Assembly (NCBI RefSeq): GCF_902859945.1 | Contig: NZ_CADIKL010000019.1 | Coordinates: forward strand, 1-64,000 | Length of the DNA: 64,000 nt | DNA from: Paraburkholderia caffeinitolerans | GTDB lineage: Bacteria; Pseudomonadota; Gammaproteobacteria; Burkholderiales; Burkholderiaceae | Direction: 5' to 3' | In this document: positions 33,614 through 41,241 of the stretch, piece after piece | Layout of the letters: each line of letters starts with the position of its first letter | How positions within the stretch are numbered: position 1 is the first letter of the stretch | Made by a program: the position numbers and the translations under genes | The notes under the pieces: generated by a model | Told to the model about the DNA's origin: nothing | Seen by the model: only the letters and a program-made list of their open reading frames with translations | Databases searched by the model: none

Positions 33614-34592
33614 CCACGATCTTGCCCACCTGCTCGCCCGCTTCCATGTAGCGATGCGCGTCGACGATGCGATCGAACGGGAAGGTACGGTCGATCGCGG
33701 GCTTGAGCGTGCCCGAGGCGAGGCCTTCGGTAATGAAGCGTTTGGCGCGTTCGAGGCGCGCGGCATCGGTGGTGATTTCGAAGAGCTCGTAGCCGCGCAC
33801 GGTGAGATGGCGCGCAAGCAAGTCCATCACGGGGATGCTCAACTCGCGCGTGTCGAGCGCGCCGTACTGGAAGAACATGCCCTGCCGTGCGAGCGCGCGC
33901 AACTGATGCGCTGCTTCGGGGCCGCCCACCGGATCGAACGCGATTCGCGCGCCCGTGCCGCCAGTCAGTTCGAGCACCTGTTTCGTGAGTTCCGCGCCGC
34001 CGCCCGCGATCACGTGCTGGGCGCCTGCTTTTAACAGCGCTTCGCGCTTCTTCTCGCTGCGTGTGAGCGCGATCGGCACGGCGCCCACCGTGTTGGCGAT
34101 CTGGATCGCAGCGAGGCCCACGCTGCTCGACGCCGCGCCCACCAGCACCGCCTCGCCTTGTTTCAATCCGCCTAATTCGATCAGCGCGCCCCACGCAGTG
34201 GTGTACATCATCCACGTGGCAGCCGCTGCTTCGAACGACAGCCCGGCGGGGTTCTTCACCACGGCATGCGCGGGGGCGTTCACGCGTTCGCCGTACATGC
34301 CGTATTCGAGGAACGAGAATGCGGGCACGACGCTCACGGCGTCGCCCACCGCGAGGCCATTCACGCCGCTGCCCACGGCTTCGATCACCCCCGAGCCCTC
34401 ATAGCCGACCCCAGCCGGAAAGCGCGGCGCATACGTGTATTCGCCGCTGCGGTACATGACTTCGGCGCGATTCAGGCCAATGGCTTTCACGTGGATCTGC
34501 ACTTCGCCGGCGCCGGGCGCGGGCACTTCGACATCGTCGATTTGCAGGACTTCGGGGCCACCCGTGCGATGAAAGCGAACGATTCTGGACAT
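33603..34592 (-). CDS. Zinc-type alcohol dehydrogenase/quinone oxidoreductase (MDR family)
   Basis: Medium-chain dehydrogenase of 329 residues. The GroES-like part has GLNRAEVMYRSGEY and GVGYEGSGVIEAVGSGVNGL; the Rossmann part has AVLVGAASSSVGLAAIQIAN. The structural-zinc cysteines of classical alcohol dehydrogenases are missing, so it belongs with QOR/zeta-crystallin types that reduce quinones or enones with NADPH. AAGGAGTCCGAT precedes ATG 34592. A LysR gene lies upstream on the same strand, with a 25-base inverted repeat between. Confidence 0.82.
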   Translation of the reverse strand: MSRIVRFHRTGGPEVLQIDDVEVPAPGAGEVQIHVKAIGLNRAEVMYRSGEYTYAPRFPAGVGYEGSGVIEAVGSGVNGLAVGDAVSVVPAFSFLEYGMYGERVNAPAHAVVKNPAGLSFEAAAATWMMYTTAWGALIELGGLKQGEAVLVGAASSSVGLAAIQIANTVGAVPIALTRSEKKREALLKAGAQHVIAGGGAELTKQVLELTGGTGARIAFDPVGGPEAAHQLRALARQGMFFQYGALDTRELSIPVMDLLARHLTVRGYELFEITTDAARLERAKRFITEGLASGTLKPAIDRTFPFDRIVDAHRYMEAGEQVGKIVVTV

Positions 34593-34723
34593 ATCGGACT
34601 CCTTGTCAGGTCGATCGGCACGAGGGGTGCAGCGTGGCTGCAGCGCTCGTTCGATCAAATGGTTTCGAACGAGCACAACTGTAGGCCGCCGCGTGCCTGG
34701 AATAAACGCGCGCTGCGATTACT

Positions 34724-34748
34724 CATTGTTATTCGATCGATAACAATG
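34724..34748. promoter_or_regulatory. 25-bp inverted repeat upstream of the MDR gene
   Basis: CATTGTTAT (34724-34732) and ATAACAATG (34740-34748) are exact reverse complements with TCGATCG between; a T-N11-A dyad is embedded. It lies 132 bases before the MDR start and just after the LysR stop. Likely operator of the MDR gene. Confidence 0.55.
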
Positions 34749-34786
34749 CGCGACGTTTGTTGCAGAGGCTTGCCGGGAAAGGTATT

Positions 34787-35698
34787 TCAAGCTGGGTAGC
34801 GCCGCCCCACGAACTCCGAGATCCAGTCGACGAACACGCGCACCTTGCCCGGCAGATGGTCGCGATTCGCGTACATGACGGAGATCGGCTTGGGGGCGCT
34901 GGCGATGCCGGGCAGCACCTCCACGAGCTGGCCCGCATCGATATGCGGCTGGAGCGCGGGACGCAGCGCGTGCACGAGGCCAAAGCCCGCGAGCGCGCAC
35001 GCGAGCAGCGCCTCGGAGTTATCGGTGAGCACGCTGCTTTCGAGCTTGAGCGTCACGGTTTCGCCGGCGGGGCGGAAGGTCCAGTCGATGACGCGGCGAT
35101 TGCGGCCCGTGAAGAAGTTCACGGCCTTGTGCGCGCGCAGGTCGTCGAGCGTGCGCGGCACGCCGTGGCGCGCGAGATACGAAGGCGACGCGCAAGTCAC
35201 CATCGGCACCGCGCCGATCTTGCGCGCGACCATGCTGGAGTCCCTGAGCTCGCCGATGCGCACGACGCAGTCGATGCCTTCACCGATCAGATCGACGGGC
35301 TGGTCGCTCGCGCCGACCACGAGCTCGATCTGCGGATAGCGCTGCTGGAACTCGGGCAGCGCGGGAATAATCACGGACTTGGCGAACGCCGTGGCGAAGT
35401 TCAGACGCAGGCGGCCCTTGGGCTGCGGACGCTGCTCCGAGAACTGGGCGAACGAGGCGAACGTGTCGTTCACGCTGGCGAGCAACTGCACGCAGCGCTG
35501 GTAAAACGCCTCGCCTTCGGCGGTCATGCTCACGCGCCGCGTGCTGCGATTGAGCAGGCGAATGCCGAGCTCCTGTTCGAGTTGCTGAACGGCCTTGGTG
35601 ACGGCAGGGCGATGCAGTTGAAGCACCTCGGCGGCTTGCGTGAAGCTGCCGCGCTCGACGATGTTCACGTAGATCTGCATGGTTTGCAGACGGTCCAC
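34787..35698 (-). CDS. LysR-family regulator, CrgA-like subgroup
   Basis: LysR factor of 303 residues opening MDRLQTMQIYVNIVERGSFT with GTG start; AAGGAG lies six bases before it. The helix-turn-helix continues through QAAEVLQLHRPAVTKAVQQL. RLLNRSTRRVSMTAEGEAFY and LVVGASDQPVDLIGEGIDCV are typical of the large CrgA/YhjC-like branch. It is upstream of, and on the same strand as, the MDR gene, whose promoter carries a dyad. The opposite neighbour is the sugar-acid block. Confidence 0.87.
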   Translation of the reverse strand: MDRLQTMQIYVNIVERGSFTQAAEVLQLHRPAVTKAVQQLEQELGIRLLNRSTRRVSMTAEGEAFYQRCVQLLASVNDTFASFAQFSEQRPQPKGRLRLNFATAFAKSVIIPALPEFQQRYPQIELVVGASDQPVDLIGEGIDCVVRIGELRDSSMVARKIGAVPMVTCASPSYLARHGVPRTLDDLRAHKAVNFFTGRNRRVIDWTFRPAGETVTLKLESSVLTDNSEALLACALAGFGLVHALRPALQPHIDAGQLVEVLPGIASAPKPISVMYANRDHLPGKVRVFVDWISEFVGRRYPA

Positions 35699-35751
35699 GG
35701 GGGGCTCCTTGGGGCGGCTGGGTGGAGTCGGGCAGCTTGGGGATTAAACAC

Positions 35752-35796
35752 CCAATCCTCAAGAGAGGGATATTCATCCCTGTTTTGAGGAATTGG
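35752..35796. other. Long composite hairpin upstream of the LysR gene
   Basis: Outer arms CCAATCCTCAA (35752-35762) and TTGAGGAATTGG (35785-35796) pair with one bulge; inner arms AGGGAT (35766-35771) and ATCCCT (35776-35781) pair around ATTC. The symmetric GAG/GTT internal loop suggests an RNA fold in the LysR leader, or a nested pair of operators. No T-run follows. Confidence 0.45.
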
Positions 35797-35847
35797 CGTG
35801 CAAAGCGGCGCTCAGCGCCCCTCCCAACAAACCATAGCCAATATACA

Positions 35848-35862
35848 AGTTGTTTGACAACT
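35848..35862. promoter_or_regulatory. Candidate GntR operator 1 (DapA-family gene)
   Basis: AGTTGTTTGACAACT is a perfect 6-3-6 dyad and matches the FadR-subfamily form TNGTNNNACNA. It contains a TTGACA -35 hexamer (35854-35859), so binding would block RNA polymerase. It is 60 bases before the lyase start at 35922. Related sites stand at 36902, 46283 and 46414. Confidence 0.65.
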
Positions 35863-35921
35863 AATTAAACCGAGTGCTACCGTGCGGCATATCGACCACA
35901 CCCATCCCCGCACGAGGCCTC

Positions 35922-36911
35922 ATGAACGTATCCCCGATCGTCGAGCGCGAATTCGCCTCGACCGTGATGGCGGTGCCGCCTCTGGCACGCCGCTCCGATT
36001 TCTCGCTCGACGTCGAACAAAACCGCAAGCTCGTTCGCCACATGGAAGCGGGCGGGCTGCGCACGTTGCTGTACGGCGGCAACGCGAATCTTTATCACGT
36101 CGCCGTGAGCGAGTTCCGCGACCTGATGGACATGCTGGCGGAGGTCACCGCGCCCGAGACGCGCGTGATCCCGGCCATCGGCCCCGACTACGGCAAGATG
36201 CTCGACCAGGCGCGCATCCTGGCCCAGACGCAGCACCAGACGGCTATGGTGCTGCCGCTCGCCGGCTTCACCACGCCCGCGGGCGTCGAGGCGGGCCTCA
36301 CGCGCATCGCCGACGCGGCCGGCATTCCGCTCACGCTCTATATCAAGAGCGAGAGTTATGTCGACGTGGACACGCTCGCGCGCCTGATCGACCGCGGCAC
36401 GCTGATTGCGGTGAAGTACGCCATCGTGCGCGAGGACCCGTCGAACGATCCTTATCTGCGCCGCCTGTTGCAGAGCGTGAGCGCGTCGCGGGTTGTCTCC
36501 GGCATGGGCGAGCGTCCGGCGCTCGTGCACGTGCGCGACTTCGGCCTCGCTTCGTGGACCACCGGTTCGGGCTGCATCGCCGCGCGCGCGGTGATGGCGC
36601 TGCTCAGCGCCGCCAAGGAAGGCCGGGCCGACGAAGCGCAACGGCTCTTCGAAGCCTTCATGCCGCTCGAAACGCTGCGCGACGACATTTCGCTGATCCG
36701 CGTGCTGCACGACGCCGTCACGCTCTCCGGTATCGCCGACATGGGCGCGATCCTGCCGCTGCTCTCGCATTCGCCGGCCGAGACGCTGCCCGCCATCGGC
36801 GCGGCCGCGCGAGCGCTGCTGGCGTTCGAGCAGTCGCTGACGGCCGCGGCCCAGGACGGCAACCTGACAAGCATCCAGCAAAAGGTTCAGAAAGGCCCGA
36901 TTGTTGCTTGA
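35922..36911 (+). CDS. Dihydrodipicolinate synthase/N-acetylneuraminate lyase family protein
   Basis: Class I aldolase-fold protein of 329 residues. ATG 35922 has ACGAGG five bases upstream. Family features: ASTVMAVPPLARRSDFSLD at the N terminus, TLLYGGNANLYHVAVSEFRD where most members have the GTTGE loop, and LIAVKYAIVREDPSND with the likely Schiff-base Lys near residue 165. The GGNANLY variant in place of GTTGE shows it is not DapA itself; members next to sugar-acid dehydratases act on 2-keto-3-deoxy acids. It heads the block 35.9-43.9 kb and carries GntR operator 1. Exact reaction unknown. Confidence 0.78.
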   Translation: MNVSPIVEREFASTVMAVPPLARRSDFSLDVEQNRKLVRHMEAGGLRTLLYGGNANLYHVAVSEFRDLMDMLAEVTAPETRVIPAIGPDYGKMLDQARILAQTQHQTAMVLPLAGFTTPAGVEAGLTRIADAAGIPLTLYIKSESYVDVDTLARLIDRGTLIAVKYAIVREDPSNDPYLRRLLQSVSASRVVSGMGERPALVHVRDFGLASWTTGSGCIAARAVMALLSAAKEGRADEAQRLFEAFMPLETLRDDISLIRVLHDAVTLSGIADMGAILPLLSHSPAETLPAIGAAARALLAFEQSLTAAAQDGNLTSIQQKVQKGPIVA

Positions 36912-36916
36912 CAACT
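36902..36916. promoter_or_regulatory. Candidate GntR operator 2 (ABC operon)
   Basis: TGTTGCTTGACAACT differs from operator 1 at two positions and again includes TTGACA (36908-36913). It overlaps the stop codon of the lyase gene and lies about 125 bases before the binding-protein start. Confidence 0.55.
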
Positions 36917-37040
36917 TTATGCATGGGTCGGCATTCTTTGATGCGCGACGCAGTGGGCCAATCCAGTTGCAGAATAAGCAGTCGCATTAAAACGGTCGCA
37001 CAGAGCACATTCCATAAACCGTTGTGAGGAGACAGACGCA

Positions 37041-38207
37041 ATGTTCGATGGACGCTTGAAGGCCAGCATGCTGGCCGTATGTGTGGCGGCTGCGGCGCTG
37101 TTCGGCGCGGGCGTGGCGAAGGCCGATCCGGTTTCCCTGAATGTGGTCGACGTGGCCGGCAATCTGCAGCTCACGCAGAAAGCCTTCGAGGCATTCAAGG
37201 CGAAGAACCCAAATCTCATCTCCAACATCACTTACACCAATGCGCCGGCGCCGCAACTGCCCGGCAAGATCAAGGCGATGCAGGCCGCGGGCCGCGCCGA
37301 CATCGATCTCGTGCTCACCGGCACCGACGCGCTGGCCGCCGGCATCGAGCAGAATCTCTGGATGAAGCTGCTGCCCGATCAGTCGGCGGCGCTGCCGGGC
37401 GTGCTCGACAAGTACGCGCCGGGGCCGCGCAAGATGCAGGAGCTCGCGCAGGGCTACGGCCTCGAAGTGTCGTATATGCCGGCGGGCCCGCTGATCGAGT
37501 ACAACCCCGCGAAGGTGCCCAAGCCGCCGCATACGCCGCAGGAACTGCTCGCCTGGTGCAAGGCGAACCCCGGCAAGCTGATCTATGCGCGCCCGGCCAA
37601 CTCAGGCCCGGGCCGCACGTTCCTGATGGGCCTGCCGTACCTGCTCGGCGACAAGAATCCGCAAGACCCCATCAACGGCTGGGACAAGACCTGGGCGTTC
37701 CTCAAGGAGCTCAATACCTGCGTGCCGTACTACCCGGGCGGCACCTCGGCGGTGATGAAGGAACTGGGCGAGGGCACGCGCGACATGACCGTGACGGTGA
37801 CGGGCTGGGACATCAACCCGCGCGCGCTCGGCATCGTGCCCGCCGATTTCCGGGTGCAGGCGTTCGACAATATGACGTGGGTGAACGATGCTCACTATAT
37901 GGTCGTGCCGAAAGGCGTCTCGAAGGAGAAGCTCGCCGTGCTGCTCAAGCTGATGAACTTCATGCTCGAGCCGCAGCAGCAGGCCATGACCTATGACGAC
38001 GGCTACTTTTATCCGGGCCCGGCTGTGAGCGGCGTGACGCTCGCGATGGCGCCGAAGCAGAGCCAGGACGTGATCGCCAAATATGGCCGCCCCGAATACG
38101 CCAAGTGGCTCGCGCAGTATCCGCACGTCCAGCCGCTGCCGGCGCAGGCGATGGTTGCGGCGTTCCAGAAATGGGACCGCGAAATCGGCTCGCAGAAGTC
38201 GCAATAA
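37041..38207 (+). CDS. ABC importer, extracellular solute-binding protein
   Basis: Periplasmic binding protein of 388 residues with signal peptide LAVCVAAAALFGAGVAKA. The fold is the type II (spermidine/putrescine, iron or sugar-acid) class: SLNVVDVAGNLQLTQKAFEA, RADIDLVLTGTDALAAGIEQ, SYMPAGPLIEYNPAKVPKPP, and a C-terminal YGRPEYAKWLAQYP. GAGGAGACAGACGCA precedes the ATG. It is followed by an ATPase and two permeases and then a sugar-acid dehydratase, so the cargo is probably a sugar acid rather than a polyamine; this is inference from neighbours. Confidence 0.83.
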   Translation: MFDGRLKASMLAVCVAAAALFGAGVAKADPVSLNVVDVAGNLQLTQKAFEAFKAKNPNLISNITYTNAPAPQLPGKIKAMQAAGRADIDLVLTGTDALAAGIEQNLWMKLLPDQSAALPGVLDKYAPGPRKMQELAQGYGLEVSYMPAGPLIEYNPAKVPKPPHTPQELLAWCKANPGKLIYARPANSGPGRTFLMGLPYLLGDKNPQDPINGWDKTWAFLKELNTCVPYYPGGTSAVMKELGEGTRDMTVTVTGWDINPRALGIVPADFRVQAFDNMTWVNDAHYMVVPKGVSKEKLAVLLKLMNFMLEPQQQAMTYDDGYFYPGPAVSGVTLAMAPKQSQDVIAKYGRPEYAKWLAQYPHVQPLPAQAMVAAFQKWDREIGSQKSQ

Positions 38208-38289
38208 TGGGGGCACGAGTCTGCAACGGGTGCCTCGCGCCCGTTGCCTGAACCGGGGCAAGTGGATCTCGCGTTTTCAGGAACGTGTC

Positions 38290-39381
38290 ATGAAGCATTC
38301 ATTCGATCGTCTGCGTCTGGACGCGGTGTGCCGCAGTTTCGCCAACGCCCAGGGCGCCCAGCTCGCGGCGTTGAGCCATCTCGATCTGGAGATTCGCCGT
38401 GGCGAATTCATCGCGCTGCTCGGACCCTCGGGCTGCGGGAAATCCACGGCGCTCAATTGCATCGCGGGCCTGTTGTCGCTCACGAGCGGCAGCATCTGGC
38501 TCGACGACCTGCGTATCGACGTGCTGCCGCCCGAGAAGCGCGGCTTCGGCATGGTGTTCCAGAACTATGCGCTGTTCCCGCACATGAGCGTGCTGGAGAA
38601 CGTGGGCTTCGGCCTGAAGATGCAGGGCGTGCCGCGCGAGGAAGCGAAGCGCCGCGCGCGCGAGGCGCTGCAACTCGTGCAGCTCGTGGGCCATGAGGCC
38701 AAGCTGCCGGGCCAGCTTTCGGGCGGTCAGCAGCAGCGCGTGGCAATCGCGCGCGCGATCGTGATCGAGCCGCCGCTCGTGCTGATGGACGAGCCGCTGT
38801 CGAACCTCGACACCCGGCTGCGCATCGAGATGCGCGCGGAAATCCGCCGCATTCATAGCCAGCTCGAGCGCGCCACGATTTACGTGACGCATGACCAGGA
38901 CGAAGCGCTTTCGATGGCTGACCGCATCGTTGTGATGAAGGAGGGCGTTGTCCAGCAAGTCGCGACTCCTAAGGAAATTTACAGCCGCCCCGCGAATCTG
39001 CACGTGGCGCGCTTCATGGGTTATCGCAATGTGCTGCCATTCGCCGTGATCGGCGAGCGGGGCGAGCATGTCGCGCTGTCCGCGTCGGGCGTCACGCTCA
39101 CGGGCGTGCCGATGGACGACGCCATCGCACTGGCGGGCGGCAGCGCGATTTCGGTCGCGATGCGCCCCGAGGATTTCGAGCGCGCCGGCGCGGGCGATGC
39201 CAATGCCTTCGACGTCGAAGTCGAGATGGTCGAATACGGCGGGCGCGATTCGCTGCTGCTCGCGAACGCGCCGTTCGGCAAGCTGTGGGCGCGCGTGGCC
39301 GGCGAGTTCGAAGCGGGCGAGCGCGCCACGCTGCGCGTTGCGCCTTCGCGCGTGCTGGCCTATGCGGAGCGCGCATCATGA
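38290..39381 (+). CDS. ABC importer ATPase
   Basis: ATPase of 363 residues with C-terminal TOBE-type domain. Walker A GPSGCGKST (~residue 44), Q-loop FQNYALFPHMSV, signature LSGGQQQRVAIARAI (~145), Walker B PLVLMDEPLSNLD (~165), switch His in YVTHDQDEALSMADR. AGGAACGTGTC precedes ATG 38290. The stop overlaps the first permease start (ATGA). The C-terminal domain SAISVAMRPEDFERAGAGDA is typical of the PotA/UgpC/FbpC group that energises type II binding-protein systems. Confidence 0.9.
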   Translation: MKHSFDRLRLDAVCRSFANAQGAQLAALSHLDLEIRRGEFIALLGPSGCGKSTALNCIAGLLSLTSGSIWLDDLRIDVLPPEKRGFGMVFQNYALFPHMSVLENVGFGLKMQGVPREEAKRRAREALQLVQLVGHEAKLPGQLSGGQQQRVAIARAIVIEPPLVLMDEPLSNLDTRLRIEMRAEIRRIHSQLERATIYVTHDQDEALSMADRIVVMKEGVVQQVATPKEIYSRPANLHVARFMGYRNVLPFAVIGERGEHVALSASGVTLTGVPMDDAIALAGGSAISVAMRPEDFERAGAGDANAFDVEVEMVEYGGRDSLLLANAPFGKLWARVAGEFEAGERATLRVAPSRVLAYAERAS

Positions 39382-40259
39382 GCGCGCTCGCCCGGTCGCG
39401 GGCCAAGCCGCCGCGCGACGCACGCGGCTGGCTGATCGCGCCCGCGCTGGGCTTTATCATCGCGATGTTTCTTTATCCGTTTGCCTATGGACTCATGCTG
39501 TCGTTCAAGCCGATGAACGGCGGCGGCATGTTCGCGAACTATCTGCAGTTCATTCACGATCTCTCGCTGTGGCCGACCGTGTTCGTCACGCTCAAGCTGG
39601 CCTTGCCCGCGACGGTCATCAACGTCGGGCTTGCGCTGCCGGTGGCGTTCGCGCTGCGCCGCAAGTCGCGCTATCAAAAGCTCGTGACGACGCTGCTCGT
39701 GATTCCGGTCACGCTCGGCACCGTGCTGATCGCCGATGGCATGCTCAGCTACTTCGGCCCGAACGGCTGGTTCCCGCAGGCGCTGCACGCACTGCATCTC
39801 TATACGAACGAAGAGATTCGTCTTACGCACAACTACTGGGGTGTGCTGATCTCGTTGATTGTTTCCGGCTTTCCGTTCGCCTTTCTGCTCACGCTTTCGT
39901 ATGTGACCGGCATCGACCCGACGCTGGCGCGCGCGGCGGCCACGCTCGGCGCGGGGCCGTGGCAACAGTTCAGGCAGATCTATTTGCCGCTGCTCGCGCC
40001 GGGGCTCACGATGGCCGCGTGCCTGTCGTTCGTGCAGGCCTACTCGGTGTTTCCGTCGGCGGTGCTGCTCGGCGCGCCCGCTGGCCCCACGCGCGTGATT
40101 TCCATCGCGGCTTCGGAAGCGGCGTTCGAGAGCTACGACTACTCACTGGCTTCGACCATCGCCATCGTCATGGGCTTCGTGCAACTGATCGTGGTGGCCG
40201 CGATGCTCGGCGCGAAGCGCTACTTCTATTCGGGTCCGGTGAGCGGAGGGAAAGGCTGA
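39378..40259 (+). CDS. ABC importer permease 1
   Basis: Inner-membrane permease of 293 residues with about six hydrophobic segments. WLIAPALGFIIAMFLYPFAY is the first segment; the EAA coupling loop is LARAAATLGAGPWQQFRQIY (~residue 190). It resembles PotB/FbpB-like permeases. Start codon overlaps the ATPase stop and its stop overlaps permease 2 (ATGA-type junctions), so the three are translationally coupled. Confidence 0.87.
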   Translation: MSALARSRAKPPRDARGWLIAPALGFIIAMFLYPFAYGLMLSFKPMNGGGMFANYLQFIHDLSLWPTVFVTLKLALPATVINVGLALPVAFALRRKSRYQKLVTTLLVIPVTLGTVLIADGMLSYFGPNGWFPQALHALHLYTNEEIRLTHNYWGVLISLIVSGFPFAFLLTLSYVTGIDPTLARAAATLGAGPWQQFRQIYLPLLAPGLTMAACLSFVQAYSVFPSAVLLGAPAGPTRVISIAASEAAFESYDYSLASTIAIVMGFVQLIVVAAMLGAKRYFYSGPVSGGKG

Positions 40260-41185
40260 TGGGCGTTCATCGACACGATGCGGCTGGGCTGCACGCCGGC
40301 GCGCCGGCGCGCGAGGAGCATCCCGCGCCGGCAGCCGGGACTGCGCGGGCGAAGCTGGCTTCGCGCCTGCCCGGCGTGCTCTGGAAAGGGCTCGTGTGGG
40401 GCGGCATGGCGTTCTTCCTGCTCAACGTGCTGCTGCTGATCGCGACGGTGGGGGTGAACTCCATCGCCACGCGCTGGTTCGGCACGCCGCTGCCCCAAGG
40501 CTTCACGCCGCACTGGTATGCGCAGGCGTGGCGCGACTTCCAGCTCGGCAGCGTGCTGTGGGTCACCTTCGAAGTGGTGGGCGCGGTCGTGCTGCTGTCC
40601 ATCGCGCTCGGCGTGCCGGCGGCCTATGCGCTGGCGCGCGCGCAGTTTCCCGGCAAGCGCATCGCCATGCTCGTGTTCCTGCTGCCGCTGATGGTGCCGC
40701 CCGTCACCTATGGCATTCCGATGGCCACCGCGATGTATCACTTCGGCCTTGCCGGCACGCTGCCCGGCGTGATCCTGGCGAACCTCGTGCCCGCGCTGCC
40801 GTTCGTGATTCTCGTGATGACGCCGTTCATCGAGCAGATCGACCCGAACCTGGAATCGGCCGCGCGCATTTTCGGCGCGAATACGCTGCGCTATTTCCGC
40901 TACGTTTTACTGCCGCTCCTCGTGCCGGGGATGCTGGCGGCCGGGCTGCTCGTGCTGGTGCGCACGATCGGCATGTTCGAACTCACTTTTTTTACCGCCG
41001 GACCCGATACGCAAACTCTGGTTGTCGCGTTGTATTACGCTGTGTTCTCGACGGGCGTGCGCGCGCCGCAGTCCATCGACGCCATGGCGATGATCTATAT
41101 GGCCATCACGCTCGCATGGGTGCTGGTCGCGCTGCAGTTCGTCAGCCCGACACAACTCGTGTCGCGCGTGAAGGAGTCGCGCTAG
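40259..41185 (+). CDS. ABC importer permease 2
   Basis: Inner-membrane permease of 308 residues, PotC-like. A hydrophilic, Ala/Pro-rich N terminus of about 45 residues precedes the first segment GGMAFFLLNVLLLIATVGVN; the coupling loop is DPNLESAARIFGANTLRYFR (~residue 205). It is the second half of the channel with permease 1. GGAGGGAAAGG precedes ATG 40259. The dehydratase gene follows 56 bases later on the same strand. Confidence 0.87.
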   Translation: MGVHRHDAAGLHAGAPAREEHPAPAAGTARAKLASRLPGVLWKGLVWGGMAFFLLNVLLLIATVGVNSIATRWFGTPLPQGFTPHWYAQAWRDFQLGSVLWVTFEVVGAVVLLSIALGVPAAYALARAQFPGKRIAMLVFLLPLMVPPVTYGIPMATAMYHFGLAGTLPGVILANLVPALPFVILVMTPFIEQIDPNLESAARIFGANTLRYFRYVLLPLLVPGMLAAGLLVLVRTIGMFELTFFTAGPDTQTLVVALYYAVFSTGVRAPQSIDAMAMIYMAITLAWVLVALQFVSPTQLVSRVKESR

Positions 41186-41241
41186 CGGAGCGCCGGCGGT
41201 TTGATTGACCTATCCGCGGAAACACCTGGAGCCAAGGCAAG

